From positions 1-35,331 of the forward strand of contig NZ_LTAY01000038.1 in NCBI RefSeq assembly GCF_002050515.1: a DNA stretch of 35,331 nucleotides, given 5' to 3'. Each line of letters begins with the position of its first letter. Positions within the stretch are counted from its first letter, which is position 1. Origin of the DNA: Clostridium thermobutyricum DSM 4928. GTDB lineage: Bacteria; Bacillota; Clostridia; Clostridiales; Clostridiaceae. Positions 24,910 to 31,571 of the stretch are shown here, in pieces. The notes under the pieces were generated by a model, which was not told the DNA's origin, did no database searches, and saw only the letters and a program-made list of their open reading frames with translations. A program made the position numbers and the translations under genes.

Positions 24910-25455
24910 CTATATTATTGCTCTTTTTATAGAAGTTTGTACTATTTTAAATAAGATAATTCCAGCAACTAAATTTATTAAAACTGCAGGAAGAACTACT
25001 GTATTAAATAGTGCTATAAATGGAGCAGGCAATCCTACTATTAAATTTGCAGAATATATAAATGTTAATCCGCTAATTAAAGTTCCTATTCCTAAAACTA
25101 TTCCACACATTATAGTCATTCTCTTTTTTTCTTCTAAACTTTTCATTATTTTAAGTTTATTTAAACCATAAATTATAAATACTACAACATGAACTGTTAT
25201 TATTTTATCTATCATATTTGGAACTTGCCCACCTGGAAATTTTGTTGTTAAAGCTGTAAAAATTCCTGTTATTATTCCACATACTAAAGATGTTTTATAA
25301 CCTCCATTATTTAAAATTATTATTATGAATAACATTGCTAAAGCAAAATCCGGTTGCATTGGAAGTCCAAGTGCTGGTGTTATTTGATGAAGGATAGCTC
25401 CTATCCCAAGCATTAATGCATTTATTATCATTTTCTTTGTTTTTGAATCTCTCAT
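24910..25455 (-). CDS. trpP: Tryptophan transporter, TrpP family
   Basis: This 181-residue integral membrane protein has about five or six hydrophobic helices. Its opening (MIINALMLGIGAILHQITPA followed by LGLPMQPDF) and the central GIFTALTTKFPGGQVPNMIDKI segment are the hallmarks of the TrpP (YhaG) family, believed to import tryptophan. The strongest support is regulatory: the mRNA leader is a T-box with a UGG (Trp) specifier, so expression should rise when uncharged tRNA-Trp accumulates. AAGGAGA precedes the ATG. It is a monocistronic unit with its own terminator. Confidence 0.92.
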   Translation of the reverse strand: MRDSKTKKMIINALMLGIGAILHQITPALGLPMQPDFALAMLFIIIILNNGGYKTSLVCGIITGIFTALTTKFPGGQVPNMIDKIITVHVVVFIIYGLNKLKIMKSLEEKKRMTIMCGIVLGIGTLISGLTFIYSANLIVGLPAPFIALFNTVVLPAVLINLVAGIILFKIVQTSIKRAII

Positions 25456-25519
25456 TTTTTATTTCTCTCCTTTTAATTAAAATTATTCTTATTATTTTTT
25501 CAATGCAAATTTTTTCTCT

Positions 25520-25528
25520 TCACTTCAT
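25520..25528 (-). other. Two-codon minigene behind a perfect Shine-Dalgarno
   Basis: Between the T-box terminator and trpP the mRNA carries TAAGGAGGTGAT (25533-25544), complementary to the full 16S 3' end, followed 4 nt later by ATG AAG TGA. A second reading from the overlapping GTG would give a seven-residue peptide ending at TGA. Neither reaches trpP, whose own RBS lies 60 nt downstream. Whether ribosomes use it is unknown. Confidence 0.4.
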
Positions 25529-25552
25529 CAAAATCACCTCCTTAAAATAAAA

Positions 25553-25778
25553 AACGCCCTATGTAATAAAACATAGGACGAAAATTCCGCGTTGCCACCT
25601 AAATTGTGTTTTTATGTATAAAAAAACACCTCTCTTTTCAAGTACTATCATACTCTAACCTCTATAATGGGAGGTACCCAATAATTTTTACTCTCTATTT
25701 CTAGATTTCCTATTATTCCTCAAAGGTCCATTCAATAAAATTCTTCTTGCTTAGATTTCACCACCCTAAACTCTCTTT
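25553..25778 (-). ncRNA. T-box leader with Trp (UGG) specifier upstream of trpP
   Basis: This tRNA-sensing riboswitch contains the T-box sequence AGGTGGCAACGCGG (about 25586-25599), whose TGGCA-type bulge pairs with the uncharged tRNA 3' end. Upstream, a Stem I includes GAATGGACC, where UGG (25728-25730) followed by A occupies the specifier position, and GGGTACCTCCC near 25670-25680 falls in the linker. A terminator hairpin at 25555-25579 ends in U residues; its 5' arm competes with the antiterminator. Starvation for tryptophan should allow readthrough into trpP. Specifier placement is by eye. Confidence 0.9.
25555..25579 (-). terminator. Regulated terminator of the Trp T-box
   Basis: GTCCTATGT and ACATAGGGC pair (one G-T) over a short AT loop, followed by GTTTTTTATTTT on the minus strand. 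Confidence 0.85.
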
Positions 25779-25843
25779 ATTAAAGCTTATTTTATTTACT
25801 ATTCCTTCTCTTTGGACTTTCTTTATTATTTTATTTATACTAC

Positions 25844-25871
25844 ATTATATTAAATTTATAACTTTTTGCAA
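25844..25871 (-). promoter_or_regulatory. Sigma-A promoter of the T-box/trpP transcript
   Basis: TTGCAA and TATAAT are separated by 16 bp, upstream of Stem I of the T-box. Confidence 0.7.
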
Positions 25872-25900
25872 CAACTTTATTTTATTTTTTTAAATTTAAA

Positions 25901-25933
25901 GCGCTATAATCTTAAATTAAAGATTATAGCGCC
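25901..25933 (-). terminator. Terminator of the small Spo0E-like gene
   Basis: A 13-bp stem (GCGCTATAATCTT and complement, short AT loop) follows directly after the stop of the 50-residue ORF. The U-tract on the minus strand is interrupted (TTTAAATTT). Confidence 0.65.
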
Positions 25934-25939
25934 TTTTAT

Positions 25940-26092
25940 CTATTGTTCAAGTGATATTTGTAAATTTAATTTTTCAATTCTTCTGTTCATATTAGATATT
26001 TCTTCACTACTCGCACCAGACTCAACAAGTAATAAAACTTTTAAATAAAGATTTTCTCTTTCTTCAATAAGACTTTCTAACTTTCTACTCAC
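25940..26092 (-). CDS. 50-residue helical hairpin protein, Spo0E-like
   Basis: This short gene starts at GTG with GGAG 9 nt upstream; an in-frame ATG three codons earlier than the GTG is possible but lies on the RBS. The product reads MSRKLESLIEERENLYLKVL, then LLVESGASSEEISNMNRRIE, then KLNLQISLEQ: two amphipathic helices joined by a GASSEE turn. The spacing resembles the Spo0E family of small aspartyl-phosphate phosphatases that act on Spo0A or similar regulators, but the signature S-x-x-x-D would be S-N-M-N-R here, lacking the catalytic Asp. It is therefore either a non-catalytic relative or an unrelated coiled-coil peptide. It has its own terminator. Confidence 0.5.
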   Translation of the reverse strand: MSRKLESLIEERENLYLKVLLLVESGASSEEISNMNRRIEKLNLQISLEQ

Positions 26093-26199
26093 AAAAATCA
26101 TCTCCATCACTTTATGTAATCCTTTACTTAAATTATATTACAAAATGTACACATTTTTCCTAAAAATGAATTTTATTTACAAATTATTAACAAATTAAA

Positions 26200-26228
26200 A
26201 AGACTACTAAATTAAATTTAGTAGTCTT
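26200..26228 (-). terminator. Terminator of the alcohol dehydrogenase gene
   Basis: A perfect 13-bp stem AAGACTACTAAAT with its complement (3-nt loop) is followed by TTTTTAATTTG on the minus strand. Confidence 0.8.
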
Positions 26229-26316
26229 AGTATATGAAGTTTTTAGTAATTGTGAGCTTTTTTTAATTTACTTATATTATTTTTTAAGAAGAATTTCTAT
26301 TAGCTATTTATGCCAT

Positions 26317-27483
26317 TTAAAAATCTACTTCTGTTCCATAATAAGCACAAGTAAATAATCTTTCCATTGTCTTATCATCTATTTCTCTTGGATTTGAGCC
26401 TGTACATGCATCTAATACTGCATTTTTAGAAATAAACTCTAAATTATTTTTAAAGTCTTCCTCTTCTATTCCATATTCTTTCATAGTATGAGGAATTTCT
26501 AATTTTGTATTCATTTCATTTATTAAATTAATTAGTGAATCTGTTAATTCACTATCTGTATTACCTTCTAATTTTAGCATTCTAGCTATATCAGCATATC
26601 TGTCTTCGCAATTTTTTCTATTATATTTTATAACATATGGTAAGAATATTGCATTTGCACATCCATGAGGAATATGGAATACTGCACCTGTCTTATGTGC
26701 CATTGAATGAACAATTCCTAAAAGTGCATTTGAAAATGCCATTCCAACTAAACATTGAGCATCATGCATTTCTTCTCTAGCTTTTTCATCTCCCTCAAAA
26801 GATTTTAAAAGATTTTCAACTACCATTTTTATTCCTTTAGCTGCAAGTGGATCTGAAAAATTAGATCTAAGACTTGCTGTATATGCTTCTATTCCATGTG
26901 TTAACGCATCCATTCCAGTATGTGCAACAAGTTTCTTTGGCATTGTTTGTGCTAAATCCGGATCTACTATAGCTATATCTGGAGTTAAATTAAAATCAGC
27001 TAATGGATATTTAATTTTTTCAGTGTAATTTGTTATTACTGAGAAAGCTGTTACTTCTGTTGCTGTTCCACTTGTAGATGGAATAGCTATAAATTTAGCT
27101 TTTTGTCTAAGCTCTGGCAATCCAAAAGGAACTACTGCCTTTTCAAAAGTAAAATCTGGATACTCATAAAAAATCCACATTGCTTTTGCTGCATCTATTG
27201 GAGAACCTCCTCCCATTGCAACTATCCAATCAGGATGAAACTTTCTCATAGCTTCTGCACCTTTCATAACAGTTTCAACAGATGGGTCTGGTTCAACACC
27301 TTCAAAAATTTCTACTTCAATACCTGCTTCTTTTAAGTAAGATTCTACTTTGTCTAAGAATCCAAATCTTTTCATTGAACCCCCACCAACAACTACAAAT
27401 GCCTTCTTCCCTTTTATACTTTTCAAAACCTCTAATGATCCTTTTCCGTGGTATAAATCTCTTGGTAAAGTAAAACGTGCCAT
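26317..27483 (-). CDS. Iron-containing alcohol dehydrogenase (butanol dehydrogenase-like)
   Basis: This 388-residue cytoplasmic NAD(P)H-dependent dehydrogenase is of the Fe-ADH family and reduces aldehydes in fermentation. Landmarks: KKAFVVVGGGSMKRFG (nucleotide-binding N-terminal domain), VAMGGGSPIDAAKAMW near 90-105, IPSTSGTATEVTAFSVI near 137-153, and the metal ligands in DALTHGIEAYTAS (His), SMAHKTGAVFHIPHGCANAIFLPYVI (two His). The MGGGSPID segment leaves the coenzyme preference open. The C-terminal TGSNPREI motif is also characteristic. AGGGAG lies before the ATG. It is monocistronic; a redox-responsive operator was looked for upstream and not found. Confidence 0.93.
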   Translation of the reverse strand: MARFTLPRDLYHGKGSLEVLKSIKGKKAFVVVGGGSMKRFGFLDKVESYLKEAGIEVEIFEGVEPDPSVETVMKGAEAMRKFHPDWIVAMGGGSPIDAAKAMWIFYEYPDFTFEKAVVPFGLPELRQKAKFIAIPSTSGTATEVTAFSVITNYTEKIKYPLADFNLTPDIAIVDPDLAQTMPKKLVAHTGMDALTHGIEAYTASLRSNFSDPLAAKGIKMVVENLLKSFEGDEKAREEMHDAQCLVGMAFSNALLGIVHSMAHKTGAVFHIPHGCANAIFLPYVIKYNRKNCEDRYADIARMLKLEGNTDSELTDSLINLINEMNTKLEIPHTMKEYGIEEEDFKNNLEFISKNAVLDACTGSNPREIDDKTMERLFTCAYYGTEVDF

Positions 27484-27750
27484 AAGCTAACTCCCTTCAA
27501 ATTAAAGTTTAATTTTCTTATATAGTTTGTGTAATTTTTATTTACTTATTATCTTACTCCACTCTATAATCACTTATTTTTGTAATTTATTAACTTTATT
27601 TCTATTTTATTGTAACACATTTATTATTTATTGTATATGTTTTCAAAAAATTTTTTATTTTAATTTTTATACTAAAATCTGATTTATTATTAATTAAGAA
27701 TATAATTTTTTATTTATTATGAATATTAATCATAATACATATATAACAAA
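27484..27750. other. Upstream region of the alcohol dehydrogenase gene
   Basis: This AT-rich gap holds only weak promoter-like boxes (TTGAAA with a poor -10 near 27620-27645). No ORF, convincing Rex palindrome or structured RNA is seen. Confidence 0.4.
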
Positions 27751-27782
27751 AAAATCCTTAGATGTTTCCACCTAAAGATTTT
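27751..27782 (-). terminator. Terminator of smpB
   Basis: An 11-nt arm AAAATCCTTAG pairs with CTAAAGATTTT (one mismatch), followed by TTTTTTG on the minus strand, directly after the smpB stop. Confidence 0.75.
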
Positions 27783-27786
27783 AATC

Positions 27787-28257
27787 TTAATATCTATTTT
27801 TATTTTTCATTTCTCTTTCAATGTCTCTTTTATGAGCTTTTTCAAGCATTGAATCTCTCTTATCATAATTTTTCTTACCCTTACAAACTCCAAGCGCAAC
27901 CTTTACTTTACCCTCTTTTAAATAAAGAGAAAGTGGTATAAGTGTAAGACCTTCTCTTGATACAAGCCCTGCAAGTCTTCCAATCTCTTGTTTGTGAAGA
28001 AGTAACTTTCTATCTCTAAGAGGATCAACATTAAATATATTTCCTTGCTCATATGGACTTACATGCATTCCTCTTATAAAAACTTCTCCATCTCTAATAT
28101 CTGCATAACAATCTTTAAGATTTGCTCTACCATTTCTTATTGATTTAACTTCTGTACCAACTAAAGCAAGTCCTGCCTCTATTGTTTCTTCTATAAAATA
28201 ATCATGTCTAGCTTTTCTATTTTCTGCTAATGAATTTGAATTCTTTTTTCTAGCCAT
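27787..28257 (-). CDS. smpB: SsrA-binding protein SmpB
   Basis: This small RNA-binding protein carries charged tmRNA into stalled ribosomes. The 156 residues match the family length. Visible are [20 protein letters not shown], the [16 protein letters not shown] core strand, [46 protein letters not shown], and the basic tail [23 protein letters not shown] that becomes helical in the mRNA channel. RBS is weak (TAGGTGA). It has its own promoter at 28299-28327. The partner RNA ssrA and rnr, whose product degrades non-stop mRNAs, are nearby on the same strand. Confidence 0.98.
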   Translation of the reverse strand: MARKKNSNSLAENRKARHDYFIEETIEAGLALVGTEVKSIRNGRANLKDCYADIRDGEVFIRGMHVSPYEQGNIFNVDPLRDRKLLLHKQEIGRLAGLVSREGLTLIPLSLYLKEGKVKVALGVCKGKKNYDKRDSMLEKAHKRDIEREMKNKNRY

Positions 28258-28298
28258 TTAATTCACCTACTTATCTCTGCTCTTTTAACTTATCTAAA

Positions 28299-28327
28299 AT
28301 TATAATATATGTTACTGCTATTTACAA
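28299..28327 (-). promoter_or_regulatory. Sigma-A promoter of smpB
   Basis: TTGTAA and TATAAT are separated by 17 bp on the minus strand, about 42 bp before the start codon. The rest of the gap up to the rnr terminator (28330-28530) is AT-rich and shows nothing else. Confidence 0.75.
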
Positions 28328-28531
28328 CAATTTGCCTATTTTAATCATTTACGCTAAACTATTTAATTTTTTAATTCCAATAAGCAAGATAGAAAATCTA
28401 TTCTTTCTAATTAAAAAAATCTATAATGTTCTTTTTATTTATATCTTCATTATTCTAATAAATTCTGCCTATACAATTAATATTATCTTTTCAATTTTCT
28501 ATCTAATTTATTTTCTATCTTAATAGAACTT

Positions 28532-28578
28532 AAAAGCTGCCTCAAAAACAGTTAACTACCACTTTGAGACAGCTTTTA
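28532..28578 (-). terminator. Terminator of rnr
   Basis: AAAAGCTGCCTCAAA pairs with TTTGAGACAGCTTTT (one mismatch), just after the rnr stop codon, with an AAGT-type tail of few U residues. Confidence 0.65.
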
Positions 28579-28580
28579 TT

Positions 28581-30830
28581 TTATTCTTCTGTTTTACCTA
28601 ATTCTTTAGACTCTACTATTTCTTTATCTAATCCTTTAAACTCTTGTTTAACATCTAAGATTCTATCTATAAGCTCTTTTGCAGTTTCTTCTACAGCTTC
28701 TTCTTCATTTTCATCTGTAGCAAGTTCAAAATAAATTTCTCTGTTATCTATATCAACTCTGCTACATTTTACTTTTACGCTATCTCCAAGTCTATAGATT
28801 CTTTTTGTTCTTTCTCCAATAAGTGAAAGATGATCCTCATCATATACATAATAATCATCTTCAAGAGATGTAATATGCACAAGACCTTCTATAGTACTTG
28901 GTAACTCTACAAACATACCAAATGAAGTTACTGATGAAACTATTCCTTCAAATTCTTCACCTATTCTATCTAGCATATATTCTGCTTTCTTTAAATCATC
29001 AACTTCTCTTTCAGCTTCTACAGCTAATTTTTCTCTATCTGATGATTGTTTAGAAGCATATTCAACAATTCCTTTAAGCTTAGAAATTCTTTTTCCTTCT
29101 AATTTTCCATTTAAGTTTTCTTTTATAATTCTGTGTATTTGAAGATCAGGATATCTTCTAATTGGTGATGTAAAGTGACAATAATATTTAGCTGCAAGTC
29201 CAAAGTGACCTACACATTCAGGTGAATATTTAGCTTTCATCATACTTCTAAGCATAAGAGTACTTACTACAGTTTCTTCACTCTTACCTTTAACTTTTTC
29301 TAATATTTCTTGCATCATTTTTGGATGTATTTCAGCATTAGTTCTCATTGGATAACCTAAGTTATATACAAACTCTTTAAATCTTGATAATTTTTCTTCA
29401 TCTGGATCTTCGTGAATTCTGTATACGAAAGGTAGGTTTTGCCAATACATATCTTCAGCTATTGTTTCATTACATACAAGCATAAATTCTTCTATCATTC
29501 TATTTGATATTTCTCTTGGATAAGGTTTTACATCAATTGGTTTACCCATTTTATCAAGAGTTATCTTAGCTTCTGGGAATTCAAAATCTATTGAACCTCT
29601 TTTCATTCTTCTCTTATTTAATATAAGTGCAAGCTCTTCCATTGCTAAGAAATCATCATAAAGATAATCATATTTTTTGATTAACTCTTCATCTTTATCT
29701 TTAAGAATTTTAGTTACATCTGTATATGTCATTCTTTCATTTGTTCGTATTATACTTTCATGTATTTCATGTGCAATAACTTTTCCTTTTTTATCTATAG
29801 TCATAACACAACTTAATGTAAGTCTATCTACTTTTGGATTAAGTGAACAAATTCCATTTGAAAGTTTTTTAGGAAGCATTGGTATAACTCTATCTATTAA
29901 ATAAACTGATGTAGCTCTATTTAAAGCCTCTTTATCTAAAGGATTTTTTTCTCTTACATAATGAGAAACATCTGCTATATGAACTCCTAATTTAAACTTT
30001 CCATCTTCTAGTCTTTCAATAGATACAGCATCATCTAAGTCTTTAGCATCCTCACCATCTATTGTAACCATATTCCAATCTCTGAAATCAGTTCTTCTCT
30101 TATATTCTTTTTCATCTATTTCTTCTGGGATACTATCTGCAAAGCTTAGAACTTTTTGTGGAAACTCTTCTGGTAATCCATGTTTTTTAATTATAGTAAG
30201 AATATCAAGACCTTTATCACCTTTCTTACCTAAAACTTCTGAAATATACCCTTCAGGACTTCTTCTTCCCTCTGGCCATTTAGTTACTTCTACAATTACA
30301 ATATCTCCAGATTTTGCACCATTTCTATCTTTCTTTGAAATAAATATGTCTTGAGTAAGTCTTGTATCTTCTGGGACTACAAAACCAAAATTTCTACTAT
30401 CTTCGTATTCACCAATTATTCTAGTGTTTACTCTTTCTATTATAGAAACTACTTCTCCTTCTCTTTTTCTTATTCCACCTCTATCTTCTTTAGTAACCTG
30501 TACAATTACTTTATCTCCATTCATAGCTCCATTTAAAAGAGAACCAGCTATAAAAACATCTTTTTCTCCTTCTCTTTCTGGAATAAGAAAACCAAAGCCT
30601 TTAGCATGTGCTTGTATTTTTCCTCTTACATATCCAAACTTTTCTGGAAGTGCAAACTTGTCTTTATCATTTTTCATAACAAGTCCTTCATTTTCCATAT
30701 CTCTTAAAACATTTTTAAAAGCCTTAAACTCTTCTTTTTTTATATCAAATATTCTTGATAAAGAGCTAATATCCATTGGTCTATATGCATCTTCACCCAT
30801 AAAGGCTAATAATGTATCTTTAATCCCCAT
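28581..30830 (-). CDS. rnr: Ribonuclease R
   Basis: This is a processive 3'-5' exoribonuclease able to degrade structured RNA. Order in 749 residues: N-terminal winged-helix (about 1-60), two cold-shock domains (FGYVRGKIQAHAKGFGFLIPE; NTRIIGEYEDSRNFGFVVPED), the RNB catalytic domain with the acidic cluster DGEDAKDLDDAVSIERL near residue 255 and later SPIRRYPDLQIHRI near 555, an S1 domain (GEEFEGIVSSVTSFGMFVELPSTIEGLVHI) and an acidic tail. AGGAGG-type RBS GGAGGAAC before the ATG. The extended -10 TGCTATAAT lies at 30930-30938. It is separated from smpB by a terminator and promoter, unlike the rnr-smpB operons of many Firmicutes. Confidence 0.97.
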   Translation of the reverse strand: MGIKDTLLAFMGEDAYRPMDISSLSRIFDIKKEEFKAFKNVLRDMENEGLVMKNDKDKFALPEKFGYVRGKIQAHAKGFGFLIPEREGEKDVFIAGSLLNGAMNGDKVIVQVTKEDRGGIRKREGEVVSIIERVNTRIIGEYEDSRNFGFVVPEDTRLTQDIFISKKDRNGAKSGDIVIVEVTKWPEGRRSPEGYISEVLGKKGDKGLDILTIIKKHGLPEEFPQKVLSFADSIPEEIDEKEYKRRTDFRDWNMVTIDGEDAKDLDDAVSIERLEDGKFKLGVHIADVSHYVREKNPLDKEALNRATSVYLIDRVIPMLPKKLSNGICSLNPKVDRLTLSCVMTIDKKGKVIAHEIHESIIRTNERMTYTDVTKILKDKDEELIKKYDYLYDDFLAMEELALILNKRRMKRGSIDFEFPEAKITLDKMGKPIDVKPYPREISNRMIEEFMLVCNETIAEDMYWQNLPFVYRIHEDPDEEKLSRFKEFVYNLGYPMRTNAEIHPKMMQEILEKVKGKSEETVVSTLMLRSMMKAKYSPECVGHFGLAAKYYCHFTSPIRRYPDLQIHRIIKENLNGKLEGKRISKLKGIVEYASKQSSDREKLAVEAEREVDDLKKAEYMLDRIGEEFEGIVSSVTSFGMFVELPSTIEGLVHITSLEDDYYVYDEDHLSLIGERTKRIYRLGDSVKVKCSRVDIDNREIYFELATDENEEEAVEETAKELIDRILDVKQEFKGLDKEIVESKELGKTEE

Positions 30831-30929
30831 ATTTGTTCCTCCATACTTTTGTCTATATTATTAGTATATTCCTATTAATTTCTTTTACTATTATAATTGA
30901 CAAATTTCCATTAATTTATTCTTTATTGT

Positions 30930-30938
30930 ATTATAGCA
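30930..30938 (-). promoter_or_regulatory. Extended -10 promoter of rnr
   Basis: TATGCTATAAT with TG one base before TATAAT lies about 100 bp upstream of the rnr start and downstream of the orphan RNA terminator. No good -35 is seen. Confidence 0.45.
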
Positions 30939-30984
30939 TAATATGCCTATTTTTTTACCATAGTTATCCTAAACACTTTTTTTA

Positions 30985-31360
30985 TTTATAAAAAAGACTA
31001 TGTGCTAGTTAACTATAAGTTAATAGCACATAGTCTTTGCATAAAATAATTCTTTATAATACCCTTTATACCATAGTTTATTGATTGATCACCCACCGAC
31101 GATTAAAATAGATTAACACCCCTATACCTCTATTTTAATTATGAAACTTACTATCTATTAGCAAATTTCTTTGTAAAGTTCACTTTTTACCTCTTAAACT
31201 ACTTTATCTAAATGATTTATCTATTCTAACAGTATTTCTAACTTATAAAAGTTAGTTGAGCCACCATTTATATAGACTAAATCATAGATGTCCACTAAAA
31301 AAACACATTTTCCTTATTAATTAGATTATTTCTTTTATAAAATATATTGAAATAATTATA
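30985..31360 (-). ncRNA. Candidate structured non-coding RNA between hppA and rnr
   Basis: No ORF with an RBS occupies this span, yet it ends in a strong terminator that belongs to neither hppA (own terminator at 31490-31522) nor rnr (which starts downstream). Pairings visible on the minus-strand RNA: a long-range helix of 13 bp with one bulged G (31272-31285 with 31212-31224), enclosing a 7-bp hairpin CTAACTT/AAGTTAG (31238-31255); and an 11-bp hairpin ATTAAAATAGA/TCTATTTTAAT (31102-31139) whose 16-nt loop is G-rich, followed by the G-rich CGTCGGTGGGTGATC. TATAAT boxes occur at 31355-31360 and 31406-31411 without clear -35. It does not match tmRNA, RNase P or SRP RNA hallmarks. Identity unknown. 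Confidence 0.5.
30993..31038 (-). terminator. Strong terminator of the orphan RNA
   Basis: A 15-bp stem (AAAGACTATGTGCTA and complement) continues past a bulged G into TTAA/TTAA with a 7-nt loop, followed by TTTTTTATAAAT on the minus strand. Confidence 0.85.
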
Positions 31361-31489
31361 TACTTTAATTAATTCTTTATTTCGTGAATTTCTTTCAGTA
31401 ACAATATTATATTAACATAAAATTCATATTTTGTTTATAGTTTTTGCGAAATTTATGAAATTTGTATATAAAAAGTTAATTTAATAAAA

Positions 31490-31522
31490 ATATGCTAATT
31501 AAATTTAATTTAATTAGCATAT
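31490..31522 (-). terminator. Terminator of hppA
   Basis: A perfect 15-bp AT-rich stem beginning ATATGCTAATT is followed by TTTTTATTAAATT on the minus strand, about 50 bp after the hppA stop. Confidence 0.75.
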
Positions 31523-31571
31523 CTTTAAGTAATTTGTTTTTTGGAGTGTATAAATAAATTTTAGATATAGC

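Noticed and set aside
25866..26048. 60-codon plus-strand frame
   Set aside because: It overlaps the trpP promoter, a terminator and the antisense of the small Spo0E-like ORF, which has the better RBS.
27575..27600. Possible Rex operator (TTGTAATTTATTAAC) upstream of the alcohol dehydrogenase gene
   Set aside because: The half sites are mismatched and the spacing is one base short of the TTGTTAA-N4-TTAACAA consensus.
30424..30864. 146-codon plus-strand frame opposite rnr
   Set aside because: Antisense shadow of the cold-shock region of rnr; no start signals.
31040..31360. RNase P RNA, SRP RNA or VR-RNA as identity of the orphan transcript
   Set aside because: The GAGGAAAGTCC-type and other core motifs of RNase P are absent, the length and folds do not fit SRP RNA, and no paired CCAGTT-type VirR boxes lie upstream.
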